Positions 44,434-54,616 of a stretch of 64,000 bases of DNA are shown in pieces. The notes beneath the pieces are model-generated. The model searched no databases. It saw only the letters and a list, made by a program, of their open reading frames with translations, and was not told the DNA's origin. The stretch covers positions 2,473,501 through 2,537,500 of the forward strand of contig NZ_CP013023.1 of NCBI RefSeq assembly GCF_001421015.2, in the 5' to 3' direction. The position numbers were made by a program, and so were the translations under genes. The number at the start of each line of letters is the position of its first letter. Positions within the stretch are counted from its first letter, which is position 1. Source of the DNA: Paenibacillus bovis. GTDB lineage: Bacteria > Bacillota > Bacilli > Paenibacillales > Paenibacillaceae.

Positions 44434-46746
44434 ATGAAATTCACAGATGGTTACTGGCAAATCCGTAAAGGCTACCATATGCAGCATCCTGTCGATATCC
44501 GTGATATTGTACGCAAGGATAACGAAGTTACTCTGTATGCAGCAACCAAACGCATCGAACGCAAGGGGGATACCCTGAATGGCGCACTGATCAAAGCTAC
44601 GCTGAGCTCGCCTATCCCCAATGTAATCAAAGTAACGTTCAATCACCATAAAGGCGGTCTGAATCTGGCACCACAGTTCGAACTGGCCCAGCAGGATCAT
44701 AATCTGGTCATTCAGGACGACGAGCAGGCACTGACTTTGAAGAGCGGAGAACTGAAAGCTACCGTTACCAAAAATACAGGCTGGAATATCAGCTTTGATT
44801 ATAATGAGCGTCATCTGACCGGCAGTGTACATAAAGGACCGGGTTATATCAATGGACCGGAAGACAGTATCTTTTTCCGTGAGCAGTTGGAGCTGGGTGT
44901 AGGCGAGTATATTTACGGACTTGGTGAGCGCTTTACTCCCTTTGTGAAAAATGGACAGACCGTGGATATCTGGAACGAGGATGGCGGTACGAGCAGTGAG
45001 CAAGCGTACAAAAATATTCCGTTCTATCTGTCGAGTAAAGGTTACGGTGTATTCGTAAATCATCCGGAAAAAGTATCCTACGAGATCGCTTCCGAGAATG
45101 TATCCAAAGTACAGTTCAGTGTAGAAGGCGAGACGCTGGAGTATTTTATTATCGGCGGCAGCAATCCTAAGGAAGTACTGGATAACTATACGACGCTGAC
45201 CGGCAAACCGGCACTGCCTCCGGCATGGACATTCGGTCTGTGGCTGACGACTTCCTTTACGACCGATTATGATGAAGCGACTGTGAATCATTTTGTAGAT
45301 GGTATGGCCGAGCGGGATCTTCCATTATCTGTTTTTCATTTTGACTGCTTCTGGATGCGTGAGTACCAGTGGTGTGATTTCAAATGGGATGAGCGCATGT
45401 TCCCCGATCCGGAAGGCATGCTAAAACGCCTCAAAGACAAAGGTCTCAAAATCTGCGCCTGGATCAATCCGTATATTGCCGAGAAATCCTATCTGTTCGA
45501 TGAAGGTATGGAGAATGGCTATCTGGTCAAACGCAAAGATGGCAGCGTATGGCAGTGGGATCTGTGGCAGGCAGGCATGGGGCTGGTGGACTTTACCAAC
45601 CCGGCAGCAGTGGACTGGTACAAAAGCAAGCTGAAAGTGCTGGTTGATCAAGGCGTGGATTCTTTTAAAACCGACTTTGGCGAGCGGATTCCGACCGATG
45701 TTGTCTATTACGATGGGTCTGATCCGGTGAAAATGCATAACTACTATACATTCTTGTATAACAAGGTGGTATTCGAACTGCTCGAAGAAAGCCTGGGTAA
45801 AAATGAAGCTGCACTGTTCGCTCGCTCGGCAACAGTAGGCGGACAACAATTCCCTGTTCACTGGGGTGGAGACTGTTCGTCCACATTCGAATCGATGGCA
45901 GAATCGCTGCGTGGTGGTCTGTCCCTCGGCGTGTCGGGATTTGGATTCTGGAGTCATGATATCTCCGGATTCGAAATGACCGCAGCACCTGCTGTCTACA
46001 AACGCTGGGTACAATTCGGTATGCTGTCTTCCCACAGTCGTCTGCATGGTAATGAATCCTATCGTGTGCCATGGCTGTTCGATGAGGAATCGGTCGATGT
46101 GCTGCGCAAATTTACCAAGCTAAAATGCCGTCTGATGCCGTATCTGTTCGATGCAGCGGTTACTGCTTCGGAACAGGGGACACCAATGATGCGTCCGATG
46201 GTACTGGATTATTATCAGGACCCTGCGACTCACATGCTAGATCGTCAGTACATGTTCGGTGATTCCCTGCTGGTCGCTCCGATCTTCAACGCTGAAGGTG
46301 CTGCATCCTACTATGTACCGGAAGGGCAATGGACCAATCTGCTGACTGGCGCTGTTGTGCAGGGCGGACGCTGGTACAATGAGACCTACGATTATATGAA
46401 TATGCCGGTACTGGTGAAGCCGGGCAGCATTATTGCTATGGGCCTGGAAGACAGCAAGCCGGACTATGATTATACCGATGGTGTGGAACTGCATGTCTAT
46501 GGACTGGAAGAAGGACAGAGCTCTGCGATTCGTCTGGTACGGATCAATGGAGAGCATGCTGCCGACGTTACAGCAGTTCGCCAGAATGGCACTATCGAAG
46601 TATCGGCTTCAGGTACATTGACCAACTGGTCTGTCGTACTGCACGGCATCGAGAATGCTGCTTCTGTACAGGGTGCATCCCAAGCTGCAGGCGAACAAGG
46701 CCCAGTCTTCAAAGCAGAAAGCGACAAAATCACGATCACACTGTAA
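44434..46746 (+). CDS. yicI: Alpha-xylosidase, glycoside hydrolase family 31 (YicI type)
   Basis: This 770-residue enzyme removes alpha-linked xylose from the non-reducing end, for example from xyloglucan oligosaccharides such as isoprimeverose. The nucleophile Asp is in FKTDFGERIP and the acid/base Asp in HWGGDCSSTF, as in E. coli YicI (772 residues). The N-terminal beta domain, barrel (from about 255) and C-terminal beta domains are complete. No signal peptide, so it acts on imported oligosaccharides. GGAGGGA precedes the ATG. No sugar transporter adjoins it. Confidence 0.92.
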   Translation: MKFTDGYWQIRKGYHMQHPVDIRDIVRKDNEVTLYAATKRIERKGDTLNGALIKATLSSPIPNVIKVTFNHHKGGLNLAPQFELAQQDHNLVIQDDEQALTLKSGELKATVTKNTGWNISFDYNERHLTGSVHKGPGYINGPEDSIFFREQLELGVGEYIYGLGERFTPFVKNGQTVDIWNEDGGTSSEQAYKNIPFYLSSKGYGVFVNHPEKVSYEIASENVSKVQFSVEGETLEYFIIGGSNPKEVLDNYTTLTGKPALPPAWTFGLWLTTSFTTDYDEATVNHFVDGMAERDLPLSVFHFDCFWMREYQWCDFKWDERMFPDPEGMLKRLKDKGLKICAWINPYIAEKSYLFDEGMENGYLVKRKDGSVWQWDLWQAGMGLVDFTNPAAVDWYKSKLKVLVDQGVDSFKTDFGERIPTDVVYYDGSDPVKMHNYYTFLYNKVVFELLEESLGKNEAALFARSATVGGQQFPVHWGGDCSSTFESMAESLRGGLSLGVSGFGFWSHDISGFEMTAAPAVYKRWVQFGMLSSHSRLHGNESYRVPWLFDEESVDVLRKFTKLKCRLMPYLFDAAVTASEQGTPMMRPMVLDYYQDPATHMLDRQYMFGDSLLVAPIFNAEGAASYYVPEGQWTNLLTGAVVQGGRWYNETYDYMNMPVLVKPGSIIAMGLEDSKPDYDYTDGVELHVYGLEEGQSSAIRLVRINGEHAADVTAVRQNGTIEVSASGTLTNWSVVLHGIENAASVQGASQAAGEQGPVFKAESDKITITL

Positions 46747-46833
46747 ATAAAGATAATAATCGCATAATGAATGCAGTAGTACATACTGCAGGATAGCAAT
46801 AATACGATAGATCCCTAATAAGTAGTGAACCGA

Positions 46834-46869
46834 CGGCTGTGGAGTATGTAACCTCTACAGCCGTTTTTT
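46834..46869 (+). terminator. Terminator of yicI
   Basis: CGGCTGTGGAG pairs with CTCTACAGCCG (one mismatch), followed by TTTTTT. Confidence 0.88.
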
Positions 46870-46919
46870 GATATCCATATATTCCAACGCAGTAGACTCA
46901 ACATCTTATTTGGTAATAT

Positions 46920-46948
46920 TTGAAATGAAAGAACATTCGTTCTATAAT
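46920..46948 (+). promoter_or_regulatory. SigA promoter with LexA-like palindrome in the spacer
   Basis: TTGAAA, exactly 17 bp, TATAAT. The palindrome GAACATTCGTTC (46931-46942) fills the spacer and abuts the -10. It has the GAAC-N4-GTTC form of Firmicute LexA boxes, but the flanking C/G of the consensus are A/T, so another repressor is possible. Confidence 0.6.
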
Positions 46949-47037
46949 GATGACAGCATTATGAAATATAGACATACTACGTTATTTACATAATTTTCAT
47001 CGGTCATAATGCCAGTTTATACACAAAGGAGAGTATA

Positions 47038-47436
47038 ATGAGACTGCAAAAAATCCAAAGTACACGTACAAATAACTTCAAAGACGAACAAATGCTGGAG
47101 AAAATTCAGGGAGTATGGCAGGAGTCACAGCCGCATCTGACACAGCAGGGAGCGGTATATGGTGTCTACCATGAATATGAGAGCGATTATAAAGGGGATT
47201 ACTCTTTGACGATCGCCATAGAGACTGCTCATGAAGATACTAATAATCTGGAAATATCCGCCTCAGCAGTGTATCAGGTATTTCCGGTAGATGCAGCGGA
47301 TGAACAGGGCGTGATCAAAGCGTGGAAAAAGATCTGGCAGCTGGAGGAAGAAGGCAGTCTGCAGCGCGCGTATACGCTGGATTATGAGAAATACGATACC
47401 GATGGTACCAAAGCTATTCATATTGCCTTAAAATAA
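47038..47436 (+). CDS. YdeE-like effector-binding (GyrI/SRPBCC-type) domain protein
   Basis: A 132-residue stand-alone small-molecule-binding domain. The pattern VRTNN-like STRTNNFKDEQM, GAVYGVYHEYESDYKGDYSLTIAIET and a final YEKYDTDGTKAIHIALK resembles the effector-binding proteins of the YdeE/integron-cassette (Cass2) group. Such proteins bind drugs or other amphipathic compounds; no DNA-binding domain is present. AAAGGAGAG precedes the ATG. Its promoter carries a LexA-like palindrome, so it may respond to DNA damage or toxins. A MarR-MFS efflux operon lies convergent to it. Confidence 0.75.
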   Translation: MRLQKIQSTRTNNFKDEQMLEKIQGVWQESQPHLTQQGAVYGVYHEYESDYKGDYSLTIAIETAHEDTNNLEISASAVYQVFPVDAADEQGVIKAWKKIWQLEEEGSLQRAYTLDYEKYDTDGTKAIHIALK

Positions 47437-47462
47437 CGAGCTGTTCTATTCCTATTATGTAT

Positions 47463-47499
47463 AAAAAACACTCCTAACCGTATGGTAGGAGTGTTTTTT
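47463..47499. terminator. Bidirectional terminator
   Basis: AAAAAACACTCCTA pairs perfectly with TAGGAGTGTTTTTT. It serves the YdeE-like gene (+) and the MFS gene (-). Confidence 0.92.
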
Positions 47500-47574
47500 G
47501 AAATTCACTATTTGCCTATTTTATGTTGTATCCAGTATTGCCGGATATATCTTTTATAAAGGATACAAAATACA

Positions 47575-48885
47575 TTACTTAATCTTGATATGCACACTCT
47601 GACTCTGGGCAGGCGTACCTTTTGCTTTTACCATATACAGAATACCCACAACGATATAAAGCACGATAAACAAAGCGGAGAATCGGTACATGGAGGTGTA
47701 GCTGGTCATACTGGCTACCGTACCCAGAATCATGGCTCCTAGTGCTACCCCGAGATCCAGGGAATTCAGGAACATGCCGTTAGCCATTCCGCGCTGATGC
47801 GGACTAACGACCTGAATCATCCAGGTCTGCATCGTTGGCTGCAGGGCGCCCCAGCCTATACCATAGCAGAGTGCTGCGCCGAATAGTCCAAGGGTAGAGT
47901 GGGCAAAGGATAATAACACCAGTCCCAGAATCAGCATAATCGCGCCCGGAACGACCAGTGCTTTCGGTCCTTTGCTATCATAGATTTTACCGGAGAAGGG
48001 ACGAACAAGAATAACCGCCAGCGCATTAAACAGGAAAAAGTATCCCGGATTGGCGATACCCGCTTCTCCGCCGAACAGGGCGATAAAGCTGACCAGTCCA
48101 CCATACGTAAGTGACATCAGGAAATTCAGTAGACTTGGCAGCAGCAGCTTTTTCTCGAACTTGGATATTGTTGGTTTGGATTCCACCGGTGAGGAGACAG
48201 TGTCACTCACCACTCGTGAATTTGCTGCGCTCGCTTCATTGATCCGGGCCTGCTTTTTCTGACCGGCAATCAGCTTGTAGGCCAGTGGGAAAAGAATGAC
48301 GATAAACAGTGAGCCAATCGCCACCAGCGGGGTGAATCCGTATTGCTTCTCAATCCACATCCCAATCAGCGGTCCCATCGACATGGAGATTGTAGTGGAT
48401 AGTCCAAAGTAGCCCATACCTTCACCCATCCGGTTGCGCGGAATAATATCCGATACCATCGTCGGGAAGGTGGTACTGTACATACCGAAGCCAAAGCCGA
48501 AAATAACACGCATCACAAGCAGGGCAATAATAGTCGCACTAAAATAATAACCGACTGTTCCGAACAGCGCGATAGCCAGACCGCCAAATAGAATAATATT
48601 GCGCTTGCCCAGCTCCAGCGCTTTGGCAGAGAAGAGGCGGGAAATAATCGCAGCCAGTGCCATCAGACTGGTACAGAGACTTACATAAAAATCTCCCGCA
48701 TGAAAATGCTCGCGCATATACAGCGGAAGAGAAGACAGAATCATATGCAGATTCAGAAAAACAAGCAAATTACAAGCTGTCAGTATCAAAAATTCTTTGG
48801 TCCATAAACGAGCAACAGGAGAATCCTGCTGCTCGTTGGTAGATGAAGCCAGGTTGGTACGTTCCATTTGTTCCATAGTATTCAT
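47575..48885 (-). CDS. MFS efflux transporter
   Basis: A 436-residue protein with 12 membrane segments and a long central loop (about residues 215-245). The motif A region SRLFSAKALELGKRN and later GMYSTTFPTMVSDIIPRNRMGEGMGYFG are typical of drug-exporter MFS proteins. It begins 14 bp after the MarR gene on the same strand, so the regulator and pump form an operon. The substrate is unknown. Confidence 0.87.
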   Translation of the reverse strand: MNTMEQMERTNLASSTNEQQDSPVARLWTKEFLILTACNLLVFLNLHMILSSLPLYMREHFHAGDFYVSLCTSLMALAAIISRLFSAKALELGKRNIILFGGLAIALFGTVGYYFSATIIALLVMRVIFGFGFGMYSTTFPTMVSDIIPRNRMGEGMGYFGLSTTISMSMGPLIGMWIEKQYGFTPLVAIGSLFIVILFPLAYKLIAGQKKQARINEASAANSRVVSDTVSSPVESKPTISKFEKKLLLPSLLNFLMSLTYGGLVSFIALFGGEAGIANPGYFFLFNALAVILVRPFSGKIYDSKGPKALVVPGAIMLILGLVLLSFAHSTLGLFGAALCYGIGWGALQPTMQTWMIQVVSPHQRGMANGMFLNSLDLGVALGAMILGTVASMTSYTSMYRFSALFIVLYIVVGILYMVKAKGTPAQSQSVHIKIK

Positions 48886-48899
48886 TTCTCTCCATTTCT

Positions 48900-49340
48900 C
48901 TATTCCAGATGACTCGAATGTTCTTCCAGGCGGGAGCGCAGTTCACGCAGCAGCTCATGCAGCTGGTCCATTTGCTCCGCAGTGACCAGGGAAGCGATCT
49001 TGTCATTATGTTCTTTCTCCAGTTCATGGGCTTTTTCCATTAGCTGGCGGCCTTCTGCATTGGGATATACGAGAAAAGCCCGGCGATCCTGCGGATCAAT
49101 TTCTTTGCGGATCAGATTTTTGCGGTGAAGCACGTCCAGAATACGCGCAGTCGTCGGCTGATCCTTATACGCATGGGAAGCCAGTTCTTTCTGGTTCATT
49201 CCTTCACGTGCACAGATATAATAGAGGATGCTCCATTGCTCCGGTGTAATATCGTATTCTTTTAGACGACTTGCAAACATATTGCTTACTTTACGGTATG
49301 TGCTGCCAAGCAGAAATCCGATCGAATCCAATTCTTTCAT
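48900..49340 (-). CDS. MarR family transcriptional regulator
   Basis: A 146-residue winged-helix regulator with the recognition part NQKELASHAYKDQPTTARILDVLHRKNLIRKE and wing DPQDRRAFLVYP. Start 49340 follows AAAGGAGCTGC; an upstream in-frame ATG at 49370 overlaps that site's 5' side and is less likely. It is the first gene of the operon with the MFS pump and is expected to repress it until a ligand binds. Confidence 0.9.
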   Translation of the reverse strand: MKELDSIGFLLGSTYRKVSNMFASRLKEYDITPEQWSILYYICAREGMNQKELASHAYKDQPTTARILDVLHRKNLIRKEIDPQDRRAFLVYPNAEGRQLMEKAHELEKEHNDKIASLVTAEQMDQLHELLRELRSRLEEHSSHLE

Positions 49341-49445
49341 ACTGCAGCTCCTTTCAAGATTAAATTTCATATTTTAAATAGTAAGCAGCTTAAATAAAAT
49401 AGATGTTAATGCAATTATAATTAAAGCAACTAAATTTTTCAATAG

Positions 49446-49478
49446 AAAAAGCGAGAATCATTACGATTCCCGCTTTTG
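49446..49478 (-). terminator. Terminator of the transaldolase gene
   Basis: On the minus strand CAAAAGCGGGAATC pairs with GATTCTCGCTTTTT, followed by C and further T. Located 70 bp after the stop. Confidence 0.8.
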
Positions 49479-49548
49479 GTGTGTGGTTTCATATATACTA
49501 TATCGGAAGATAAGATCCAATAAGTTACATTTTTAAATAAAAATTTAC

Positions 49549-50229
49549 TTATTTGGAGCCTGCTTCTTCTTTTACTGCTTCTTTTGCTTGTGGAACAGTT
49601 TCCCAGTCTTTCAGGAAGCGCTCGATACCGCTGTCTGTCAGTGGGTGTTTCCACAGTGTAGGTACCAGTGTACCAGGGATAGTAGAGATGTGTGCACCAG
49701 CCAGTGCTGCTTCTCTTACGTGCTCCAGGTTACGGATACTTGCTGCGATGATTTCGGATTCCAGACCATAAGTGTCCAGGATTTGACGCAGGTCACGGAT
49801 GAGCTGCATGCCATCGATACCGATATCATCCAGCCGGCCTACGAATGGGCTGATGAATGTAGCGCCAGCTTTGGCAGCCATCAGACCTTGAGCCGGTGTG
49901 AAGATCAGAGTTACGTTTGTTTTGATGCCTTCTTTGGAAAGCTGGTTACAAGCGTACAGACCTTCTTCAGTCATAGGCAGTTTGATAACGATGTTTGGTG
50001 CCCATTTTGCAATCTCGTGAGCTTCTTTCAACATACCTTCAGCGTCAAGGCTAACAACCTCAGCACTTACCGGTCCGTCGATGATTGCACAGATCTCGTC
50101 GATTACATCTTTAAATACGCGACCTTCTTTGGCGATCAGGGAAGGGTTAGTGGTTACACCGTCTACGATTCCCAAGCGGGCAATACGTTTGATTTCCTCA
50201 ATGTTACCTGTGTCCAAGAAAAATTTCAT
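49549..50229 (-). CDS. tal: Transaldolase / fructose-6-phosphate aldolase family
   Basis: A 226-residue short transaldolase (TalC/FSA type). It begins [31 protein letters not shown], the Schiff-base lysine is in [12 protein letters not shown], followed by [10 protein letters not shown] and [11 protein letters not shown]. It interconverts fructose-6-phosphate, erythrose-4-phosphate and sedoheptulose-7-phosphate, or cleaves fructose-6-phosphate. Start 50229 follows GAGGAGGAAAAG. Monocistronic. Transaldolase rather than FSA activity is likelier in Firmicutes, but one active-site residue decides this and I did not align it. Confidence 0.9.
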   Translation of the reverse strand: MKFFLDTGNIEEIKRIARLGIVDGVTTNPSLIAKEGRVFKDVIDEICAIIDGPVSAEVVSLDAEGMLKEAHEIAKWAPNIVIKLPMTEEGLYACNQLSKEGIKTNVTLIFTPAQGLMAAKAGATFISPFVGRLDDIGIDGMQLIRDLRQILDTYGLESEIIAASIRNLEHVREAALAGAHISTIPGTLVPTLWKHPLTDSGIERFLKDWETVPQAKEAVKEEAGSK

Positions 50230-51050
50230 TTCTCTTTTCCTCCTCAGTGGATATATATAGTGTATAGCGCCTAAGCATAATTGCAACTTGCCAGCGACAT
50301 CATCAACTGCGCTATCGGGAGATGCATATGTGTACATTACCCATTACCATACATATGTACACCCAATACCAGATGTTTATTTGTCCGTACAAATCGCTTA
50401 AAAATTATTACTATATTTAGTTTTTACCACAATTCCAAACTTCACACAATGGGTCCAACAGGTTTTGACCTTCGCTTTACAACCATTCAAAGATAAACCC
50501 AAATCGATATGTTGATTTATGATGTTTAAATAATCAACATATAGTAGCAAAAATCGATTATTAATGTCAAAATGAGACTTTCAAAAGAGGTAAAAAATAT
50601 TTTTAAATTTTTTAGTTTATCGATATGTAAATGACTTTATTGTCTTCTAAATGGGATATGATAAAAAGTTCATATTCTTTTTTGACGAGCCTAAATATCA
50701 TTTTGCAGAGACAGATCGAAATATAGTGACGCTATTTATCAACAGGATGACAGGTAAAGGAAAGATTACATACAAAGTCCTATACACTTTTAGACGGCCT
50801 CAGCCTTCCCAAGCAACATTGATCTTTGAAAACGCTATCTATAGTTACTTTTGCCTAGAATGTACAGGTGGGGTAATGACTTCAACCCTAAACTTTAATA
50901 TCTTAGCTATTCATTTATGATCCTGTCTGGACGAAATTAAATTAAGGGCTATTTTATCGAATCCAAACAGCAGCCATATTGCCTGATTCCCTATTTACTG
51001 GCAGCAGCTGAACAGGATATAAGCATATATGATGGAGGAATGAATAACAG
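50230..51050. other. AT-rich intergenic region with an inverted repeat
   Basis: About 820 bp. A perfect 11-bp inverted repeat ATATGTTGATT/AATCAACATAT lies at 50507-50517 and 50532-50542. An 89-codon frame at 50651-50920 lacks a ribosome binding site and is not called. No RNA gene is recognised. Confidence 0.5.
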
Positions 51051-51932
51051 ATGGCTATGAATTATAAGAACGAATCCCAGGAATTTGCTTCAGGAAATGA
51101 AATGAATATTGTGGATATGGTTGTAGAATGCATGAAATATTTTGAGCATGTCGTAGGCGATGACCTGATGCTCGGTGTAACGGATCTCAAAGAATTCAAG
51201 TATTACAAACCTGCCAAGGAACTGGATCTGAAGCTAAAAGGAACGCCAATTTCCTCAGACGATCCCAACCTCAATAATGCACTGCGCAATGGTAAAATCT
51301 CCGTTAGTCGTGTCCCGGCATCCGCCTACGGATTTGCACTGGATGCGACTTCTGTTCCACTGAAAGACAAACAAGGCAACATCGTAGGAGCGATCGCTTC
51401 TGCCTATACCCTGCAGCACAATGAATTTATGTCCAATGTAACCGTAGAAATCGAGAAAATCAGCAACCAGCTGAGTGATATGGTCCAGCTGATCGCCGCA
51501 CAATCCCAGCAATTGTCTGCTACCACTGCCGAGATTCAGAGCAATACAAGCAAAGCGGTAGAGAACTCCAAGGAAGTCAATCAGGTAGCCGGTTTTATTC
51601 GCGAAATCTCGGAACAGACCAACCTGCTTGGACTGAACGCTGCTATCGAGGCTGCGCGTGTCGGCGAAGCTGGCGCCGGATTCGGCGTTGTTGCTTCCGA
51701 AGTGCGCAAGTTGTCTGTTGATACCAAAAATGCTACCCAGAATATCGAAAGTTCGCTGGGCGGCGTACAGCAGTCTATTTTGCAAATGGAAAAAGAAATC
51801 TCGGCTATTGCCGTTTCCTCCAATGAGCAGGCACAGCTAGTGAATGAATTCAGCGAAGTGGTCAGCAACCTGAACAGCGTCAGCCGCGATTTCAAAAAGT
51901 TCATGGATACCTTCCTCAAATCCCGTCTGTAA
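51051..51932 (+). CDS. Soluble methyl-accepting chemotaxis protein
   Basis: A 293-residue receptor without membrane segments. The N-terminal 125 residues form a small sensor ([31 protein letters not shown], later [14 protein letters not shown]), reminiscent of a PAS or single-Cache-like fold. A short signalling hairpin follows, with the tip [38 protein letters not shown] that binds CheW and CheA. There is no HAMP domain. The start at 51051 follows GGAGGA at about 14 bp; ATG 51057 is possible. Single gene with a terminator. It may sense a cytosolic signal such as energy state. Confidence 0.85.
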   Translation: MAMNYKNESQEFASGNEMNIVDMVVECMKYFEHVVGDDLMLGVTDLKEFKYYKPAKELDLKLKGTPISSDDPNLNNALRNGKISVSRVPASAYGFALDATSVPLKDKQGNIVGAIASAYTLQHNEFMSNVTVEIEKISNQLSDMVQLIAAQSQQLSATTAEIQSNTSKAVENSKEVNQVAGFIREISEQTNLLGLNAAIEAARVGEAGAGFGVVASEVRKLSVDTKNATQNIESSLGGVQQSILQMEKEISAIAVSSNEQAQLVNEFSEVVSNLNSVSRDFKKFMDTFLKSRL

Positions 51933-51968
51933 TCGGATCGCAATACCGTAATATGTCAGTATGCCGAA

Positions 51969-52000
51969 CAGCCCTTTCTTTGGTAGAAAGGGCTGTTTGT
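51969..52000 (+). terminator. Rho-independent terminator
   Basis: CAGCCCTTTCT pairs perfectly with AGAAAGGGCTG, followed by TTTG. Confidence 0.88.
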
Positions 52001-52120
52001 GTGTCTGCTTTTGGAAATTGGCTGGATATGTTTTAATAATACATAGAAGAATCTTGCCAAAAAGGACTTTGCCATATTGAATATGACCACTGGCAATCTG
52101 TACAGCAAAGGAGGCTGAAA

Positions 52121-52798
52121 ATGAGCAAAACGATTTTTCGTAACGATTGGGCAGAAGTGCTGGAGTCGGAACTGAATCAGCCGTACTATCTGGAACTGCG
52201 ACAATTTCTGGCTCAGGAGTACCGTACTCAGACGATCTATCCGGATATGTATGATATCTATAATGCGCTCCATTATACGTCTCTGGCTTCGACACGGGTC
52301 GTTATTCTTGGACAGGACCCGTATCATGGGCCGGGGCAGGCGCATGGACTCAGCTTCTCGGTCAAGCCGGGTGTAGCTGTACCGCCTTCTCTACATAATA
52401 TCTACCAGGAGCTGCATGAGGATCTGGGTTGTCCGGTACCTGCACACGGCTCGTTGATTCACTGGGCGGAGCAGGGCGTACTGCTGCTGAATGCGGTGCT
52501 TACCGTACGCAGGGGGCAGGCCGCATCGCACCAGAACAAAGGCTGGGAGCCTTTTACCGATCGCGTAGTGGAGGCGGTGAATATGCGGGAGGAACCGGCG
52601 GTATTTATTCTCTGGGGCAGCCATGCGCAGCGTAAAGGCGCTAATATTGATCGCAATAAACATTTGGTGATTACTTCACCGCATCCGAGTCCGTTATCTG
52701 CGCATCGGGGATTTTTTGGTAGTCATCCTTTTTCCAAAGCCAATCATTTTCTGGAGTCGCATGGAATGCAGCCGATCGACTGGTGTATTCCCGATTAA
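52121..52798 (+). CDS. ung: Uracil-DNA glycosylase, family 1
   Basis: This base-excision repair enzyme removes uracil from DNA. The 225-residue protein has the water-activating loop GQDPYHGPGQAHGLSFSV with catalytic Asp, the uracil pocket WAEQGVLLLNAVLTV, and the DNA-intercalating loop HPSPLSAHRGFFG with catalytic His. AAAGGAGG lies before the ATG. It is a single gene. Confidence 0.95.
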   Translation: MSKTIFRNDWAEVLESELNQPYYLELRQFLAQEYRTQTIYPDMYDIYNALHYTSLASTRVVILGQDPYHGPGQAHGLSFSVKPGVAVPPSLHNIYQELHEDLGCPVPAHGSLIHWAEQGVLLLNAVLTVRRGQAASHQNKGWEPFTDRVVEAVNMREEPAVFILWGSHAQRKGANIDRNKHLVITSPHPSPLSAHRGFFGSHPFSKANHFLESHGMQPIDWCIPD

Positions 52799-52916
52799 AG
52801 AAAAACAAGCTCAAACTGCTATCCAAAACACTGGCAAACAAGATGCAGTGATTTTGCAGTGTGCCGGACAAGAATGGATAGTACCATTTATGTAAAATTG
52901 GTGGATTTTTAGAGCA

Positions 52917-52930
52917 TGTAAGCGTTACAA
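52917..52930 (+). promoter_or_regulatory. Candidate cre site before fumC
   Basis: TGTAAGCGTTACAA, a palindrome TGTAA-GCG-TTACA, matches 12 of 14 cre positions and abuts a TATAAA at 52932. CcpA repression of a TCA gene would be sensible. Confidence 0.35.
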
Positions 52931-53000
52931 TTATAAAGGCTTATAAGCACAGCGATTACAACAATTACAGATGATTCGATCCAAAGGAGGATTCACTCAA

Positions 53001-54389
53001 GTGGAATACCGTGTGGAGAAGGATACAATTGGTGAAATTAATGTCCCTGCCGATAAATTGTGGGGAGCACAGACACAGCGCAGCAAAGAAAATTTCAAAA
53101 TCGGTGGCGAACGTATGCCGATTCAGGTCATTTATGCTTTTGCTATTCTCAAGAAAAGTGCTGCTCTGGCGAATGAAAAGCTGGGCAAGCTGTCTGCCGA
53201 CAAAGCAGATGCTATCGTGAAAGCGGCCGATGAGATTCTGACCGGACAATGGGACGAGCATTTCCCGCTCGTAGTATGGCAGACAGGTAGCGGTACCCAG
53301 TCCAATATGAACGTAAATGAAGTGATCGCTCACCGGGGCAATCAGCTGCTGGAGGAAGCGGGCAAAACCGATCGCCTTCATCCTAATGATGATGTAAACA
53401 TGTCCCAGAGCTCCAATGATACATTCCCGACAGCTCTGCATGTAGCCGGTGTACTGGCTGTCGAGGATGTGCTGCTGCCGGCGATTGCCCGTCTGCAGGA
53501 GACATTGCAGCAAAAAGCGACCGAATTTATGGATCTGATCAAAATCGGACGTACCCATCTGCAGGATGCTACTCCATTGACATTGGGCCAGGAAATCAGC
53601 GGCTGGGAGACCATGCTGCACAAAAGCAGCCGTATGATCAATACCAGCACAGCAGAAATGAAAGAATTGGCGATTGGTGGTACAGCGGTAGGTACAGGCA
53701 TCAATGCCCATCCGGATTTTGGCCGTCTGGTCGCAGCCAACATCTCTGAACTAACCGGTAAGCTGTTTGTCTCGGCGCCAAACAAGTTCCATGCACTGAC
53801 CAGTCATGACGAAGTAGTATATGCTCATGGTGCACTGAAAGCACTGGCAGCCGATCTGATGAAAATTGCCAATGATGTGCGCTGGTTGGCAAGTGGTCCA
53901 CGCAGCGGTCTGGGCGAACTGACGATTCCTGCCAATGAGCCGGGCAGTTCGATCATGCCGGGTAAAGTCAATCCGACCCAATCCGAGGCGATGACGATGG
54001 TGGTAACCCAGGTAATGGGTAATGATGCGACGATTGGTTTTGCAGCCAGCCAGGGTAACTTTGAGCTGAATGTATTCAAGCCGGTAATCATTTACAATTT
54101 CCTGCAATCAGTGCAACTGTTGGCTGATTCCATTGTATCGTTCAATGACCACTGTGCTGTCGGTATCGAAGCGAATACAGAGCAAATCCAGCACAATCTG
54201 GATAACTCCCTGATGCTGGTTACAGCACTGAATCCGCATATCGGTTATGAAAATGCAGCGAAAATTGCCAAGCATGCACATAAGGAAGGACTGTCACTCA
54301 AGGAAGCAACGCTGCAAAGTGGTTTGCTGACCGAAGAGCAGTTCAATGAGTATGTCGATCCATCCAAAATGATCCATCCCAAAGCGTAA
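53001..54389 (+). CDS. fumC: Fumarate hydratase class II
   Basis: This TCA-cycle enzyme interconverts fumarate and malate without iron. The 462-residue protein starts with a GTG ([27 protein letters not shown]), set by AAAGGAGG 10 bp upstream. It contains [16 protein letters not shown] residues, [19 protein letters not shown] and the signature [14 protein letters not shown] terminator follows. The neighbours are unrelated. Confidence 0.95.
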   Translation: MEYRVEKDTIGEINVPADKLWGAQTQRSKENFKIGGERMPIQVIYAFAILKKSAALANEKLGKLSADKADAIVKAADEILTGQWDEHFPLVVWQTGSGTQSNMNVNEVIAHRGNQLLEEAGKTDRLHPNDDVNMSQSSNDTFPTALHVAGVLAVEDVLLPAIARLQETLQQKATEFMDLIKIGRTHLQDATPLTLGQEISGWETMLHKSSRMINTSTAEMKELAIGGTAVGTGINAHPDFGRLVAANISELTGKLFVSAPNKFHALTSHDEVVYAHGALKALAADLMKIANDVRWLASGPRSGLGELTIPANEPGSSIMPGKVNPTQSEAMTMVVTQVMGNDATIGFAASQGNFELNVFKPVIIYNFLQSVQLLADSIVSFNDHCAVGIEANTEQIQHNLDNSLMLVTALNPHIGYENAAKIAKHAHKEGLSLKEATLQSGLLTEEQFNEYVDPSKMIHPKA

Positions 54390-54462
54390 ATATACTTCTG
54401 GCAGGCAGAGACGATTTGCCGGTCAAGACAGGTATAATCCATTTGCATTTAAAGGTAGGTAC

Positions 54463-54497
54463 AACAGGTCTTATCCACTGCGATAAGGCCTGTTTGT
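54463..54497 (+). terminator. Terminator of fumC
   Basis: AACAGGTCTTAT pairs with ATAAGGCCTGTTT (one mismatch), followed by GTTG. Confidence 0.7.
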
Positions 54498-54616
54498 TGT
54501 GGGATAGACAGGACGCTGTCACAAAATATCAACAGATCCAGGCTGGAATCAGACACATTCTGCTCACAATCCCTTGCCAAAACACGTACTGTTCATATAC
54601 AATGATTTTAATAATT

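Noticed and set aside
50651..50920. An 89-codon plus-strand frame in the tal-chemoreceptor gap
   Set aside because: No ribosome binding site, no family resemblance, and AT-rich sequence with rare-codon-like composition; the case for a gene is too weak.
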